Below, piece after piece: positions 38,250 through 50,420 of a stretch of 64,000 nt of DNA. The stretch is from Hyperoodon ampullatus. Its lineage: Eukaryota > Chordata > Mammalia > Artiodactyla > Ziphiidae. The stretch covers positions 62,001 through 126,000 of the forward strand of contig CATKHW010000549.1 of assembly GCA_949752795.1 (NCBI GenBank), in the 5' to 3' direction. Each line of letters opens with the position of its first letter. Position 1 is the first letter of the stretch. The notes beneath the pieces were generated by a model. It saw only the letters and a program-made list of their open reading frames with translations. It was not told the origin of the DNA and ran no database searches. The translations under genes and the position numbers were made by a program.

Positions 38250-39988
38250 ATCAGCTCAAACCCACTATAAAAAGGAATTTCAAAAACAAAACAAAAAAAC
38301 TGGGAAATTCTTTACAATTCCTTCAGGGTCTCTGATGAAATCTGGAATGACCCTATCTACAACGACAGCTGGATGTGGCATAAGGAGGGACACTTGGGAC
38401 TGAGACGATTGGTGAGATTGGGTGAGCAAATGCAGACCCTTTAAAGCAATAATGCATGGCACCCATTCCATGGGTCCGAACTCTCCAGGTTGAAGGGAAT
38501 ATTACTACAGTTATAACATGTGCGGGAAACCTAGAGAACGGACACACTGTGAATACGAAAGGTTTCTAAAACTCAACGCATAGTCCCTCTCCTGGTGCTC
38601 CGGTTTGACTTTCCGTCTGCTTTACTATCAACCTCCCAACTTGGAGAGACAGCCCCTTTAACCTCTTGGTTCGCACAGGTTGCCAATTTGGCAGAGGATG
38701 AAAGGGAAGAGGGAGAACCAATGAGAGAGTAGCTGTTAGGCATTTGGACGGGCACATATCACTGTAATTTCCCGGCAGGAAGAAGAATTAACCAAATTCT
38801 CAGCCACCCACCGGGAACCAGTATAGGTCCTGAACCAAAATTTTGGACTTGCGGTCAGCTCACCAAAAACGAGTTGAAAAATGGAGCTCAGGGGCACAGC
38901 AATTCACAAACTGGCCGAGTAATAAAGGACAACTATCGTCCAAAAATCTGTTGAGGGAAGGCAACGAGGCGGACTTGAAAGCGAGGCAGAATAGCAGGAA
39001 ACAGATTTCAAGAGGTACGTTGGAATTGCCTTTAAAGCACAGGAAGAGGGGCACAACTTCGACAATGATGCACTTGGCCAAAAAGGGTGTATGCGTTTTC
39101 TCCTGAATATATTCAGGAGAAAACGCATACGCCCTTTTTGGCCAAGCAAGCAAGCGGGCAATGCAAATCTGCACTACAAAGAAGTATCACTTCCCACCGG
39201 TCAAAAGGGACATCCACAAAATGTGTAAGAACAAGAAAGGCAAGACAGGCCCTGGAGAACAGGGAGCCTTGTTATGCTGATGGGCGGGATGTAAATTGCC
39301 AACTGCCTCTCTGGAGGAGTGCATTTTGTTCCCTAAAGCAAGTAAAGAACAGAGCTACAGAGCCAAGGGCACTACCAGTCTAGGGAATATACCTTGGGAA
39401 AACTGAAAATCAATAAGACAGAGCCACCCCAAAATTTAGGGCTGCACTGCATACAAGGACCTCAACTAGGATACACCTTAAGTATCCCAGAAAATATAAA
39501 CATGGTTCAAAAAATTGTGGTACTTATGTACGATGGAATATCCCTCAGCCATGAAATCAATGTCATAAGACCAGTAGCAGCAAAATGGGTGGATTCAGGT
39601 ACGATGATTCTAAGTGAAATAAGTCACACAGAAAAAGAAACTTATCATAAGATATCACTTATGAAGATCCTGTAAACATGGCTACACTTGAACTGAGTTA
39701 GGAAAGAGAACAGTGTCTCACATTTAGAAAACACTCTTATACCTGCTTAAGGGGGAAGGAGAGGTGGGGTGATGCATAAAACCAGAGTTTGATATAAGCA
39801 CAGGTACCGTTCCAAAAACCAACTATGGAATAGACAAGACCTACACCGTCCTCAGTGAAAGGGACTCAAAACCCCATATTTCCCGCACAGGAAAATATCT
39901 GACTAGTAAGAATCTTAAAACCTATGTATTGATATGTCTCCATAAGGGAATCAAGTGTGTCTAGACTGGCATAAACATGGCAGCGAGA
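38250..39988 (+). repeat. Satellite monomer, copy 23
   Basis: 1,739 bp, palindrome 39073-39146 with the left arm changed only. Partner of copy 20, without its private change. Confidence 0.95.
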
Positions 39989-41727
39989 ATCAGCTCAAAC
40001 CCACTATAAAAAGGAATTTCAAAAACAAAACAAAAAAACTGGGAAATTCTTTACAATTCCTTCAGGGTCTCTGATGAAATCTGGAATGACCCTATCTACA
40101 ATGACAGCTGGATGTGGCATAAGGAGGGACACTTGGGACTGAGACGATTGGTGAGATTGGGTGAGCAAATGCAGACCCTTTAAAGCAATAATGCATGGCA
40201 CCCATTCCATGGGTCCCAACTCTCCAGGTTGAAGGGAATATTACTACAGCTATAACATGTGCGGGAAACCTAGAGAACGGACACACTGTGAATACGAAAG
40301 GTTTCTAAAACTCAACGAATAGTCCCACTCCTGGTGCTCCGGTTTGACTTTCCGTCTGCTTTACTATCAACCTCCCAACTTGGAGAGACAGCCCCTTTAA
40401 CCTATTGGTTCGCACAGGTTGCCAATTTGGCAGAGGATGAAAGGGAAGAGGGAGAACCAATGAGAGAGTAGCTGTTAGGCATTTGGACGGGCACATATCA
40501 CTGTAATTTCCCGGCAGGAAGAAGAATTAACCAAATTCTCAGCCACCCACCGGGAACCAGTATAGGTCCTGAACCAAAATTTTGGACTTGCGGTCAGCTC
40601 ACCAAAAACGAGTTGAAAAATGGAGCTCAGGGGCACAGCAATTCACAATCTGGCCGAGTAATAAAGGACAACTATCGTCCAAAAATCTGTTGAGGGAAGG
40701 CAACGAGGCGGACTTGAAAGCGAGGCAGAATAGCAGGAAACAGATTTCAAGAGGTACGTTGGAATCGCCTTTAAAGCACAGGAAGAGGGGCACAACTTCG
40801 ACAATGATGCACTTGGCCAAAAAGGGCGTATGTGTTTTGTCCTGAATATATTCAGGAGAAAACGCATACACCCTTTTTGGCCAAGCAAGCAAGCGGGCAA
40901 TGCAAATCTGCACTACAAAGAAGTATCACTTCCCACCGGTCAAAAGGGACATCCACAAAATGTGTAAGAACAAGAAAGGCAAGACAGGCCCTGGAGAACA
41001 GGGAGCCTTGTTATGCTGATGGGCGGGATGTAAATTGCCAACTGCCTCTCTGGAGGAGTGCATTCTGTTCCCTAAAACAAGAAAAGAACAGAGCTACAGA
41101 GCCAAGGGCACTACCAGTCTAGGGAATATACCTTGGGAAAACTGAAAATCAATAAGACAGAGCCACCCCAAAATTTAGGGCTGCACTGCATACAAGGACC
41201 TCAACTTGGATACACCTTAAGTATCCCAGAAAATATAAACATGGTTCAAAAACTTGTGGTACTTACGTACGATGGAATATCCCTCAGCCATGAAATCAAT
41301 GTCATAAGACCAGTAGCAGCAAAATGGGTGGATTCAGGTACGATGATTCTAAGTGAAATAAGTCACACAGAAAAAGAAACTTATCATAAGATATCACTTA
41401 TGAAGATCCTGTAAACATGGCTACACTTGAATTGAGTTAGGAAAGAGAACAGTGTCTCACATTTAGAAAACACTCTTATACCTGCTTAAGGGGGAAGGAG
41501 AGGTGGGGTGATGCATAAAACCAGAGTTTGATATAAGCACAGGTACCGTTCCAAAAACCAACTATGGAATAGACAAGACTTACACCGTCCTCAGCGAAAG
41601 GGACTCAAAACCCCATATTTCCCGCAGAGGAAAATATCTGACTAGTAAGAATCTTAAAACCTATGTATTGATATGTCTCCGTAAGGGAATCAAGTGTGTC
41701 TAGACTGGCATAAACATGGCAGCGAGA
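39989..41727 (+). repeat. Satellite monomer, copy 24 (chimeric)
   Basis: 1,739 bp, palindrome 40812-40885. The 5' part is of copy 18/21 type (AGTCCCACTCC); from about 40,565 it is of the copy 19/22 lineage (CAATCTGGCC, GTTTTGTCC). Private CCTATTGGTTC and CAAGAAAAGAAC. Confidence 0.93.
40812..40885. repeat. Palindrome of copy 24, imperfect
   Basis: Right arm has ACACCC while the left keeps GGGCGT; the left arm also has TATGTG and GTTTTGTCC. Three unpaired positions. Confidence 0.88.
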
Positions 41728-43466
41728 ATCAGCTCAAACCCACTATAAAAAGGAATTTCAAAAACAAAACAAAAAAACTGGGAAATTCTTTACAATTCCT
41801 TCAGGGTCTCTGATGAAGGCTGGAATGACCCTATCTACAACGACAGCTGGATGTGGCATAAGGAGGGACACTTGGGACTGAGACGATTGGTGAGATTGGG
41901 TGAGCAAATGCAGACCCTTTAAAGCAATAATGCATGGCACCCATTCCATGGGTCCGAACTCTCCAGGTTGAAGGGAATATTACTACAGCTATAACATGTG
42001 CGGGAAACCTAGAGAACGGACACACTGTGAATACGAAAGGTTTCTAAAACTCAACGCATAGTCCCTCTCCTGGTGCTCCGGTTTGACTTTCCGTCTGCTT
42101 TACTATCAACCTCCCAACTTGGAGAGACAGCCCCTTTAACCTCTTGGTTCGCACAGGTTGCCAATTTGGCAGAGGATGAAAGGGAAGAGGGAGAACCAAT
42201 GAGAGAGTAGCTGTTAGGCATTTGGACGGGCACATATCACTGTAATTTCCCGGCAGGAAGAAGAATTAACCAAATTCTCAGCCACCCACCGGGAACCAGT
42301 ATAGGTCCTGAACCAAAATTTTGGACTTGCGGTCAGCTCACCAAAAACGAGTTGAAAAATGGAGCTCAGGGGCACAGCCATTCACAAACTGGCCGAGTAA
42401 TAAAGGACAACTATCGTCCAAAAATCTGTTGAGGGAAGGCAACGAGGCGGACTTGAAAGCGAGGCAGAATAGCAGGAAACAGATTTCAAGAGGTACGTTG
42501 GAATCGCCTTTAAAGCACAGGAAGAGGGGCACAACTTCGACAATGATGCACTTGGCCAAAAAGGGCGTATGCGTTTTCTCCTGAATATATTCAGGAGAAA
42601 ACGCATACGCCCTTTTTGGCCAAGCAAGCAAGCGGGCAATGCAAACCTGCACTACAAAGAAGTATCACTTCCCACCGGTCAAAAGGGACATCCACAAAAT
42701 GTGTAAGAACAAGAAAGGCAAGACAGGCCCTGGAGAACAGGGAGCCTTGTTATGCTGATGGGTGGGATGTAAATTGCCAACTGCCTCTCTGGAGGAGTGC
42801 ATTCTGTTCCCTAAAACAAGTAAAGAACAGAGCTACAGAGCCAAGGGCACTACCAGTCTAGGGAATATACCTTGGGAAAACTGAAAATCAATAAGACAGA
42901 GCCACCCCAAAATTTAGGGCTGCACTGCATACAAGGACCTCAACTTGGATACACCTTAAGTATCCCAGAAAATATAAACATGGTTCAAAAACTTGTGGTA
43001 CTTACGTACGATGGAATATCCCTCAGCCATGAAATCAATGTCATAAGACCAGTAGCAGCAAAATGGGTGGATTCAGGTACGATGATTCTAAGTGAAATAA
43101 GTCACACAGAAAAAGAAACTTATCATAAGATATCACTTATGAAGATCCTGTAAACATGGCTACACTTGAACTGAGTTAGGAAAGAGAACAGTGTCTCACA
43201 TTTAGAAAACACTCTTATACCTGCTTAAGGGGGAAGGAGAGGTGGGGTGATGCATAAAACCAGAGTTTGATATAAGCACAGGTACCGTTCCAAAAACCAA
43301 CTATGGAATAGACAAGACCTACACCGTCCTCAGTGAAAGGGACTCAAAACCCCATATTTCCCGCACAGGAAAATATCTGACTAGTAAGAATCTTAAAACC
43401 TATGTATTGATATGTCTCCATAAGGGAATCAAGTGTGTCTAGACTGGCATAAACATGGCAGCGAGA
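41728..43466 (+). repeat. Satellite monomer, copy 25
   Basis: 1,739 bp, palindrome 42551-42624 perfect. CACAGCCATTC, CAAACCTGCAC and GATGGGTGGG type, as copies 27 and 29. Confidence 0.95.
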
Positions 43467-45204
43467 ATCAGCTCAAACCCACTATAAAAAGGAATTTCAA
43501 AAACAAAACAAAAAAACTGAGAAATTCTTTACAATTCCTTCAGGGTCTCTGATGAAATCTGGAATGACCCTATCTACAATGACAGCTGGATGTGGCATAA
43601 GGAGGGACACTTGGGACTGAGACGATTGGTGAGATTGGGTGAGCAAATGCAGACCCTTTAAAGCAATAATGCATGGCACCCATTCCATGGGTCCCAACTC
43701 TCCAGGTTGAAGGGAATATTACTACAGATATAACATGTGCGGGAAACCTAGAGAACGGACACACTGTGAATACGAAAGGTTTCTAAAACTCAACGAATAG
43801 TCCCACTCCTGGTGCTCCGGTTTGACTTTCCGTCTGCTTTACTATCAACCTCCCAACTTGGAGAGACAGCCCCTTTAACCTCTTGGTTCGCACAGGTTGC
43901 CAATTTGGCAGAGGATGAAAGGGAAGAGGGAGAACCAATGAGAGAGTAGCTGTTAGGCATTTGGACGGGCACATATCACTGTAATTTCCCGGCAGGAAGA
44001 AGAATTAACCAAATTCTCAGCCACCCACCGGGAACCAGTATAGGTCCTGAACCAAAATTTTGGACTTGCGGTCAGCTCACCAAAAACGAGTTGAAAAATG
44101 GAGCTCAGGGGCACAGCAATTCACAATCTGGCCGAGTAATAAAGGACAACTATCGTCCAAAAATCTGTTGAGGGAAGGCAACGAGGCGGACTTGAAAGCG
44201 AGGCAGAATAGCAGGAAACAGATTTCAAGAGGTACGTTGGAATCGCCTTTAAAGCACAGGAAGAGGGGCACAACTTCGACAATGATGCACTTGGCCAAAA
44301 AGGGCGTATGCGTTTTGTCCTGAATATATTCAGGAGAAAACGCATACACCCTTTTTGGCCAAGCAAGCAAGCGTCAATGCAAATCTGCACTACAAAGAAG
44401 TATCACTTCCCACCGGTCAAAAGGGACATCCACAAAATGTGTAAGAACAAGAAAGGCAAGACAGGCCCTGGAGAACAGGGAGCCTTGTTATGCTGATGGG
44501 CGGGATGTAAATTGCCAACTGCCTCTCTGGAGGAGTGCATTCTGTTCCCTAAAACAAGTAAAGAACAGAGCTACAGAGCCAAGGGCACTACCAGTCTAGG
44601 GAATATACCTTGGGAAAACTGAAAATCAATAAGACAGAGCCACCCCAAAATTTAGGGCTGCACTGCATACAAGGACCTCAACTTGGATACACCTTAAGTA
44701 TCCCAGAAAATATAAACATGGTTCAAAAACTTGTGGTACTTACGTACGATGGAATATCCCTCAGCCATGAAATCAATGTCATAAGACCAGTAGCAGCAAA
44801 ATGGGTGGATTCAGGTACGATGATTCTAAGTGAAATAAGTCACACAGAAAAAGAAACTTATCATAAGATATCACTTATGAAGATCCTGTAAACATGGCTA
44901 CACTTGAATTGAGTTAGGAAAGAGAACAGTGTCTCACATTTAGAAAACACTCTTATACCTGCTTAAGGGGGAAGGAGAGGTGGGGTGATGCATAAAACCA
45001 GAGTTTGATATAAGCACAGGTACCGTTCCAAAAACCAACTATGGAATAGACAAGACTTACACCGTCCTCAGCGAAAGGGACTCAAAACCCCATATTTCCC
45101 GCAGAGGAAAATATCTGACTAGTAAGAATCTTAAAACCTATGTATTGATATGTCTCCGTAAGGGAATCAAGTGTGTCTAGACTGGCATAAACATGGCAGC
45201 GAGA
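43467..45204 (+). repeat. Satellite monomer, copy 26
   Basis: 1,738 bp, palindrome 44290-44363 imperfect. Partner of copy 24. Private AAACTGAGAAA, ACAGATATAAC, and AAGCGTCAATGC, which is 1 bp shorter and breaks the downstream + strand frame. Confidence 0.95.
44290..44363. repeat. Palindrome of copy 26, imperfect
   Basis: Right arm ACACCC against left GGGCGT, and left GTTTTGTCC: two mismatches. It is the single-arm state related to copies 19 and 22. Confidence 0.88.
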
Positions 45205-46943
45205 ATCAGCTCAAACCCACTATAAAAAGGAATTTCAAAAACAAAACAAAAAAACTGGGAAATTCTTTACAATTCCTTCAGGGTCTCTGATGAAGGCTGG
45301 AATGACCCTATCTACAACGACAGCTGGATGTGGCATAAGGAGGGACACTTGGGACTGAGACGATTGGTGAGATTGGGTGAGCAAATGCAGACCCTTTAAA
45401 GCAATAATGCATGGCACCCATTCCATGGGTCCGAACTCTCCAGGTTGAAGGGAATATTACTACAGCTATAACATGTGCGGGAAACCTAGAGAACGGACAC
45501 ACTGTGAATACGAAAGGTTTCTAAAACTCAACGCATAGTCCCTCTCCTGGTGCTCCGGTTTGACTTTCCGTCTGCTTTACTATCAACCTCCCAACTTGGA
45601 GAGACAGCCCCTTTAACCTCTTGGTTCGCACAGGTTGCCAATTTGGCAGAGGATGAAAGGGAAGAGGGAGAACCAATGAGAGAGTAGCTGTTAGGCATTT
45701 GGACGGGCACATATCACTGTAATTTCCCGGCAGGAAGAAGAATTAACCAAATTCTCAGCCACCCACCGGGAACCAGTATAGGTCCTGAACCAAAATTTTG
45801 GACTTGCGGTCAGCTCACCAAAAACGAGTTGAAAAATGGAGCTCAGGGGCACAGCCATTCACAAACTGGCCGAGTAATAAAGGACAACTATCGTCCAAAA
45901 ATCTGTTGAGGGAAGGCAACGAGGCGGACTTGAAAGCGAGGCAGAATAGCAGGAAACAGATTTCAAGAGGTACGTTGGAATCGCCTTTAAAGCACAGGAA
46001 GAGGGGCACAACTTCGACAATGATGCACTTGGCCAAAAAGGGCGTATGCGTTTTCTCCTGAATATATTCAGGAGAAAACGCATACGCCCTTTTTGGCCAA
46101 GCAAGCAAGCGGGCAATGCAAACCTGCACTACAAAGAAGTATCACTTCCCACCGGTCAAAAGGGACATCCACAAAATGTGTAAGAACAAGAAAGGCAAGA
46201 CAGGCCCTGGAGAACAGGGAGCCTTGTTATGCTGATGGGTGGGATGTAAATTGCCAACTGCCTCTCTGGAGGAGTGCATTCTGTTCCCTAAAACAAGTAA
46301 AGAACAGAGCTACAGAGCCAAGGGCACTACCAGTCTAGGGAATATACCTTGGGAAAACTGAAAATCAATAAGACAGAGCCACCCCAAAATTTAGGGCTGC
46401 ACTGCATACAAGGACCTCAACTTGGATACACCTTAAGTATCCCAGAAAATATAAACATGGTTCAAAAACTTGTGGTACTTACGTACGATGGAATATCCCT
46501 CAGCCATGAAATCAATGTCATAAGACCAGTAGCAGCAAAATGGGTGGATTCAGGTACGATGATTCTAAGTGAAATAAGTCACACAGAAAAAGAAACTTAT
46601 CATAAGATATCACTTATGAAGATCCTGTAAACATGGCTACACTTGAACTGAGTTAGGAAAGAGAACAGTGTCTCACATTTAGAAAACACTCTTATACCTG
46701 CTTAAGGGGGAAGGAGAGGTGGGGTGATGCATAAAACCAGAGTTTGATATAAGCACAGGTACCGTTCCAAAAACCAACTATGGAATAGACAAGACCTACA
46801 CCGTCCTCAGTGAAAGGGACTCAAAACCCCTTATTTCCCGCACAGGAAAATATCTGACTAGTAAGAATCTTAAAACCTATGTATTGATATGTCTCCGTAA
46901 GGGAATCAAGTGTGTCTAGACTGGCATAAACATGGCAGCGAGA
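45205..46943 (+). repeat. Satellite monomer, copy 27
   Basis: 1,739 bp, palindrome 46028-46101 perfect. Like copy 25 but ends with CCCCTTATTTCC, as copy 29 does. Confidence 0.95.
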
Positions 46944-48682
46944 ATCAGCTCAAACCCACTATAAAAAGGAATTTCAAAAACAAAACAAAAAAACTGGGAA
47001 ATTCTTTACAATTCCTTCAGGGTCTCTGATGAAATCTGGAATGACCCTATCTACAACGACAGCTGGATGTGGCATAAGGAGGGACACTTGGGACTGAGAC
47101 GATTGGTGAGATTGGGTGAGCAAATGCAGACCCTTTAAAGCAATAATGCATGGCACCCATTCCATGGGTCCGAACTCTCCAGGTTGAAGGGAATATTACT
47201 ACAGTTATAACATGTGCGGGAAACCTAGAGAACGGACACACTGTGAATACGAAAGGTTTCTAAAACTCAACGCATAGTCCCTCTCCTGGTGCTCCGGTTT
47301 GACTTTCCGTCTGCTTTACTATCAACCTCCCAACTTGGAGAGACAGCCCCTTTAACCTCTTGGTTCGCACAGGTTGCCAATTTGGCAGAGGATGAAAGGG
47401 AAGAGGGAGAACCAATGAGAGAGTAGCTGTTAGGCATTTGGAAGGGCACATATCACTGTAATTTCCCGGCAGGAAGAAGAATTAACCAAATTCTCAGCCA
47501 CCCACCGGGAACCAGTATAGGTCCTGAACCAAAATTTTGGACTTGCGGTCAGCTCACCAAAAACGAGTTGAAAAATGGAGCTCAGGGGCACAGCAATTCA
47601 CAAACTGGCCGAGTAATAAAGGACAACTATCGTCCAAAAATCTGTTGAGGGAAGGCAACGAGGCGGACTTGAAAGCGAGGCAGAATAGCAGGAAACAGAT
47701 TTCAAGAGGTACGTTGGAATTGCCTTTAAAGCACAGGAAGAGGGGCACAACTTCGACAATGATGCACTTGGCCAAAAAGGGTGTATGCGTTTTCTCCTGA
47801 ATATATTCAGGAGAAAACGCATACGCCCTTTTTGGCCAAGCAAGCAAGCGGGCAATGCAAATCTGCACTACAAAGAAGTATCACTTCCCACCGGTCAAAA
47901 GGGACATCCACAAAATGTGTAAGAACAAGAAAGGCAAGACAGGCCCTGGAGAACAGGGAGCCTTGTTATGCTGATGGGCGGGATGTAAATTGCCAACTGC
48001 CTCTCTGGAGGAGTGCATTTTGTTCCCTAAAGCAAGTAAAGAACAGAGCTACAGAGCCAAGGGCACTACCAGTCTAGGGAATATACCTTGGGAAAACTGA
48101 AAATCAATAAGACAGAGCCACCCCAAAATTTAGGGCTGCACTGCATACAAGGACCTCAACTAGGATACACCTTAAGTATCCCAGAAAATATAAACATGGT
48201 TCAAAAAATTGTGGTACTTATGTACGATGGAATATCCCTCAGCCATGAAATCAATGTCATAAGACCAGTAGCAGCAAAATGGGTGGATTCAGGTACGATG
48301 ATTCTAAGTGAAATAAGTCACACAGAAAAAGAAACTTATCATAAGATATCACTTATGAAGATCCTGTAAACATGGCTACACTTGAACTGAGTTAGGAAAG
48401 AGAACAGTGTCTCACATTTAGAAAACACTCTTATACCTGCTTAAGGGGGAAGGAGAGGTGGGGTGATGCATAAAACCAGAGTTTGATATAAGCACAGGTA
48501 CCGTTCCAAAAACCAACTATGGAATAGACAAGACCTACACCGTCCTCAGTGAAAGGGACTCAAAACCCCATATTTCCCGCACAGGAAAATATCTGAGTAG
48601 TAAGAATCTTAAAACCTATGTATTGATATGTCTCCGTAAGGGAATCAAGTGTGTCTAGACTGGCATAAACATGGCAGCGAGA
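46944..48682 (+). repeat. Satellite monomer, copy 28
   Basis: 1,739 bp, palindrome 47767-47840 with the left arm changed only. Type of copies 20 and 23 plus TTTGGAAGGG. Private CTGAGTAGTAAG at 48594. Confidence 0.95.
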
Positions 48683-50420
48683 ATCAGCTCAAACCCACTA
48701 TAAAAAGGAATTTCAAAAACAAAACAAAAAAACTGGGAAATTCTTTACAATTCCTTCAGGGTCTCTGATGAAAGCTGGAATGACCCTATCTACAACGACA
48801 GCAGAATGTGGCATAAGGAGGGACACTTGGGACTGAGACGATTGGTGAGATTGGGTGAGCAAATGCAGACCCTTTAAAGCAATAATGCATGGCACCCATT
48901 CCATGGGTCCGAACTCTCCAGGTTGAAGGGAATATTACTACAGCTATAACATGTGCGGGAAACCTAGAGAACGGACACACTGTGAATACGAAAGGTTTCT
49001 AAAACTCAACGCATAGTCCCTCTCCTGGTGCTCCGGTTTGACTTTCCGTCTGCTTTACTATCAACCTCCCAACTTGGAGAGACAGCCCCTTTAACCTCTT
49101 GGTTCGCACAGGTTGCCAATTTGGCAGAGGATGAAAGGGAAGAGGGAGAACCAATGAGAGAGTAGCTGTTAGGCATTTGGACGGGCACATATCACTGTAA
49201 TTTCCCGGCAGGAAGAAGAATTAACCAAATTCTCAGCCACCCACCGGGAACCAGTATAGGTCCTGAACCAAAATTTTGGACTTGCGGTCAGCTCACCAAA
49301 AACGAGTTGAAAAATGGAGCTCAGGGGCACAGCCATTCACAAACTGGCCGAGTAATAAAGGACAACTATCGTCCAAAAATCTGTTGAGGGAAGGCAACGA
49401 GGCGGACTTGAAAGCGAGGCAGAATAGCAGGAAACAGATTTCAAGAGGTACGTTGGAATCGCCTTTAAAGCACAGGAAGAGGGGCACAACTTCGACAATG
49501 ATGCACTTGGCCAAAAAGGGCGTATGCGTTTTCTCCTGAATATATTCAGGAGAAAACGCATACGCCCTTTTTGGCCAAGCAAGCAAGCGGGCAATGCAAA
49601 CCTGCACTACAAAGAAGTATCACTTCCCACCGGTCAAAAGGGACATCCACAAAATGTGTAAGAACAAGAAAGGCAAGACAGGCCCTGGAGAACAGGGAGC
49701 CTTGTTATGCTGATGGGTGGGATGTAAATTGCCAACTGCCTCTCTGGAGGAGTGCATTCTGTTCCCTAAAACAAGTAAAGAACAGAGCTACAGAGCCAAG
49801 GGCACTACCAGTCTAGGGAATATACCTTGGGAAAACTGAAAATCAATAAGACAGAGCCACCCCAAAATTTAGGGCTGCACTGCATACAAGGACCTCAACT
49901 TGGATACACCTTAAGTATCCCAGAAAATATAAACATGGTTCAAAAACTTGTGGTACTTACGTACGATGGAATATCCCTCAGCCATGAAATCAATGTCATA
50001 AGACCAGTAGCAGCAAAATGGGTGGATTCAGGTACGATGATTCTAAGTGAAATAAGTCACACAGAAAAAGAAACTTATCATAAGATATCACTTATGAAGA
50101 TCCTGTAAACATGGCTACACTTGAACTGAGTTAGGAAAGAGAACAGTGTCTCACATTTAGAAAACACTCTTATACCTGCTTAAGGGGAAGGAGAGGTGGG
50201 GTGATGCATAAAACCAGAGTTTGATATAAGCACAGGTACCGTTCCAAAAACCAACTATGGAATAGACAAGACCTACACCGTCCTCAGTGAAAGGGACTCA
50301 AAACCCCTTATTTCCCGCACAGGAAAATATCTGACTAGTAAGAATCTTAAAACCTATGTATTGATATGTCTCCGTAAGGGAATCAAGTGTGTCTAGACTG
50401 GCATAAACATGGCAGCGAGA
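48683..50420 (+). repeat. Satellite monomer, copy 29
   Basis: 1,738 bp, palindrome 49506-49579 perfect. One G lost in TAAGGGGAAGG near 50,185. GACAGCAGAATG is shared with copy 34. Confidence 0.95.

Larger units (their letters stand above)
29555..39988 (+). repeat. Trimeric higher-order repeat, two units of 5,217 bp (copies 18-23)
   Basis: Copies 18/21, 19/22 and 20/23 are pairs. Markers: 18 and 21 share AGTCCCACTCC and GGACTTACGG; 19 and 22 share CAAAGCCACT, TTTGCAATTCC and mutated palindrome arms; 20 and 23 share ACAGTTATAAC, GGAATTGCC, AACTAGGATAC and CTTATGTACG. Units are 29555-34771 and 34772-39988. Confidence 0.9.
39989..46943 (+). repeat. Dimeric higher-order repeat, two units (copies 24-27)
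   Basis: Copies 24 and 26 share GGGTCCCAAC, GAATTGAGTT and GACTTACACC; copies 25 and 27 share CACAGCCATTC, CAAACCTGCAC and GATGGGTGGG. Unit lengths are 3,478 and 3,477 bp; the shorter one has a 1-bp deletion in copy 26. Confidence 0.88.
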
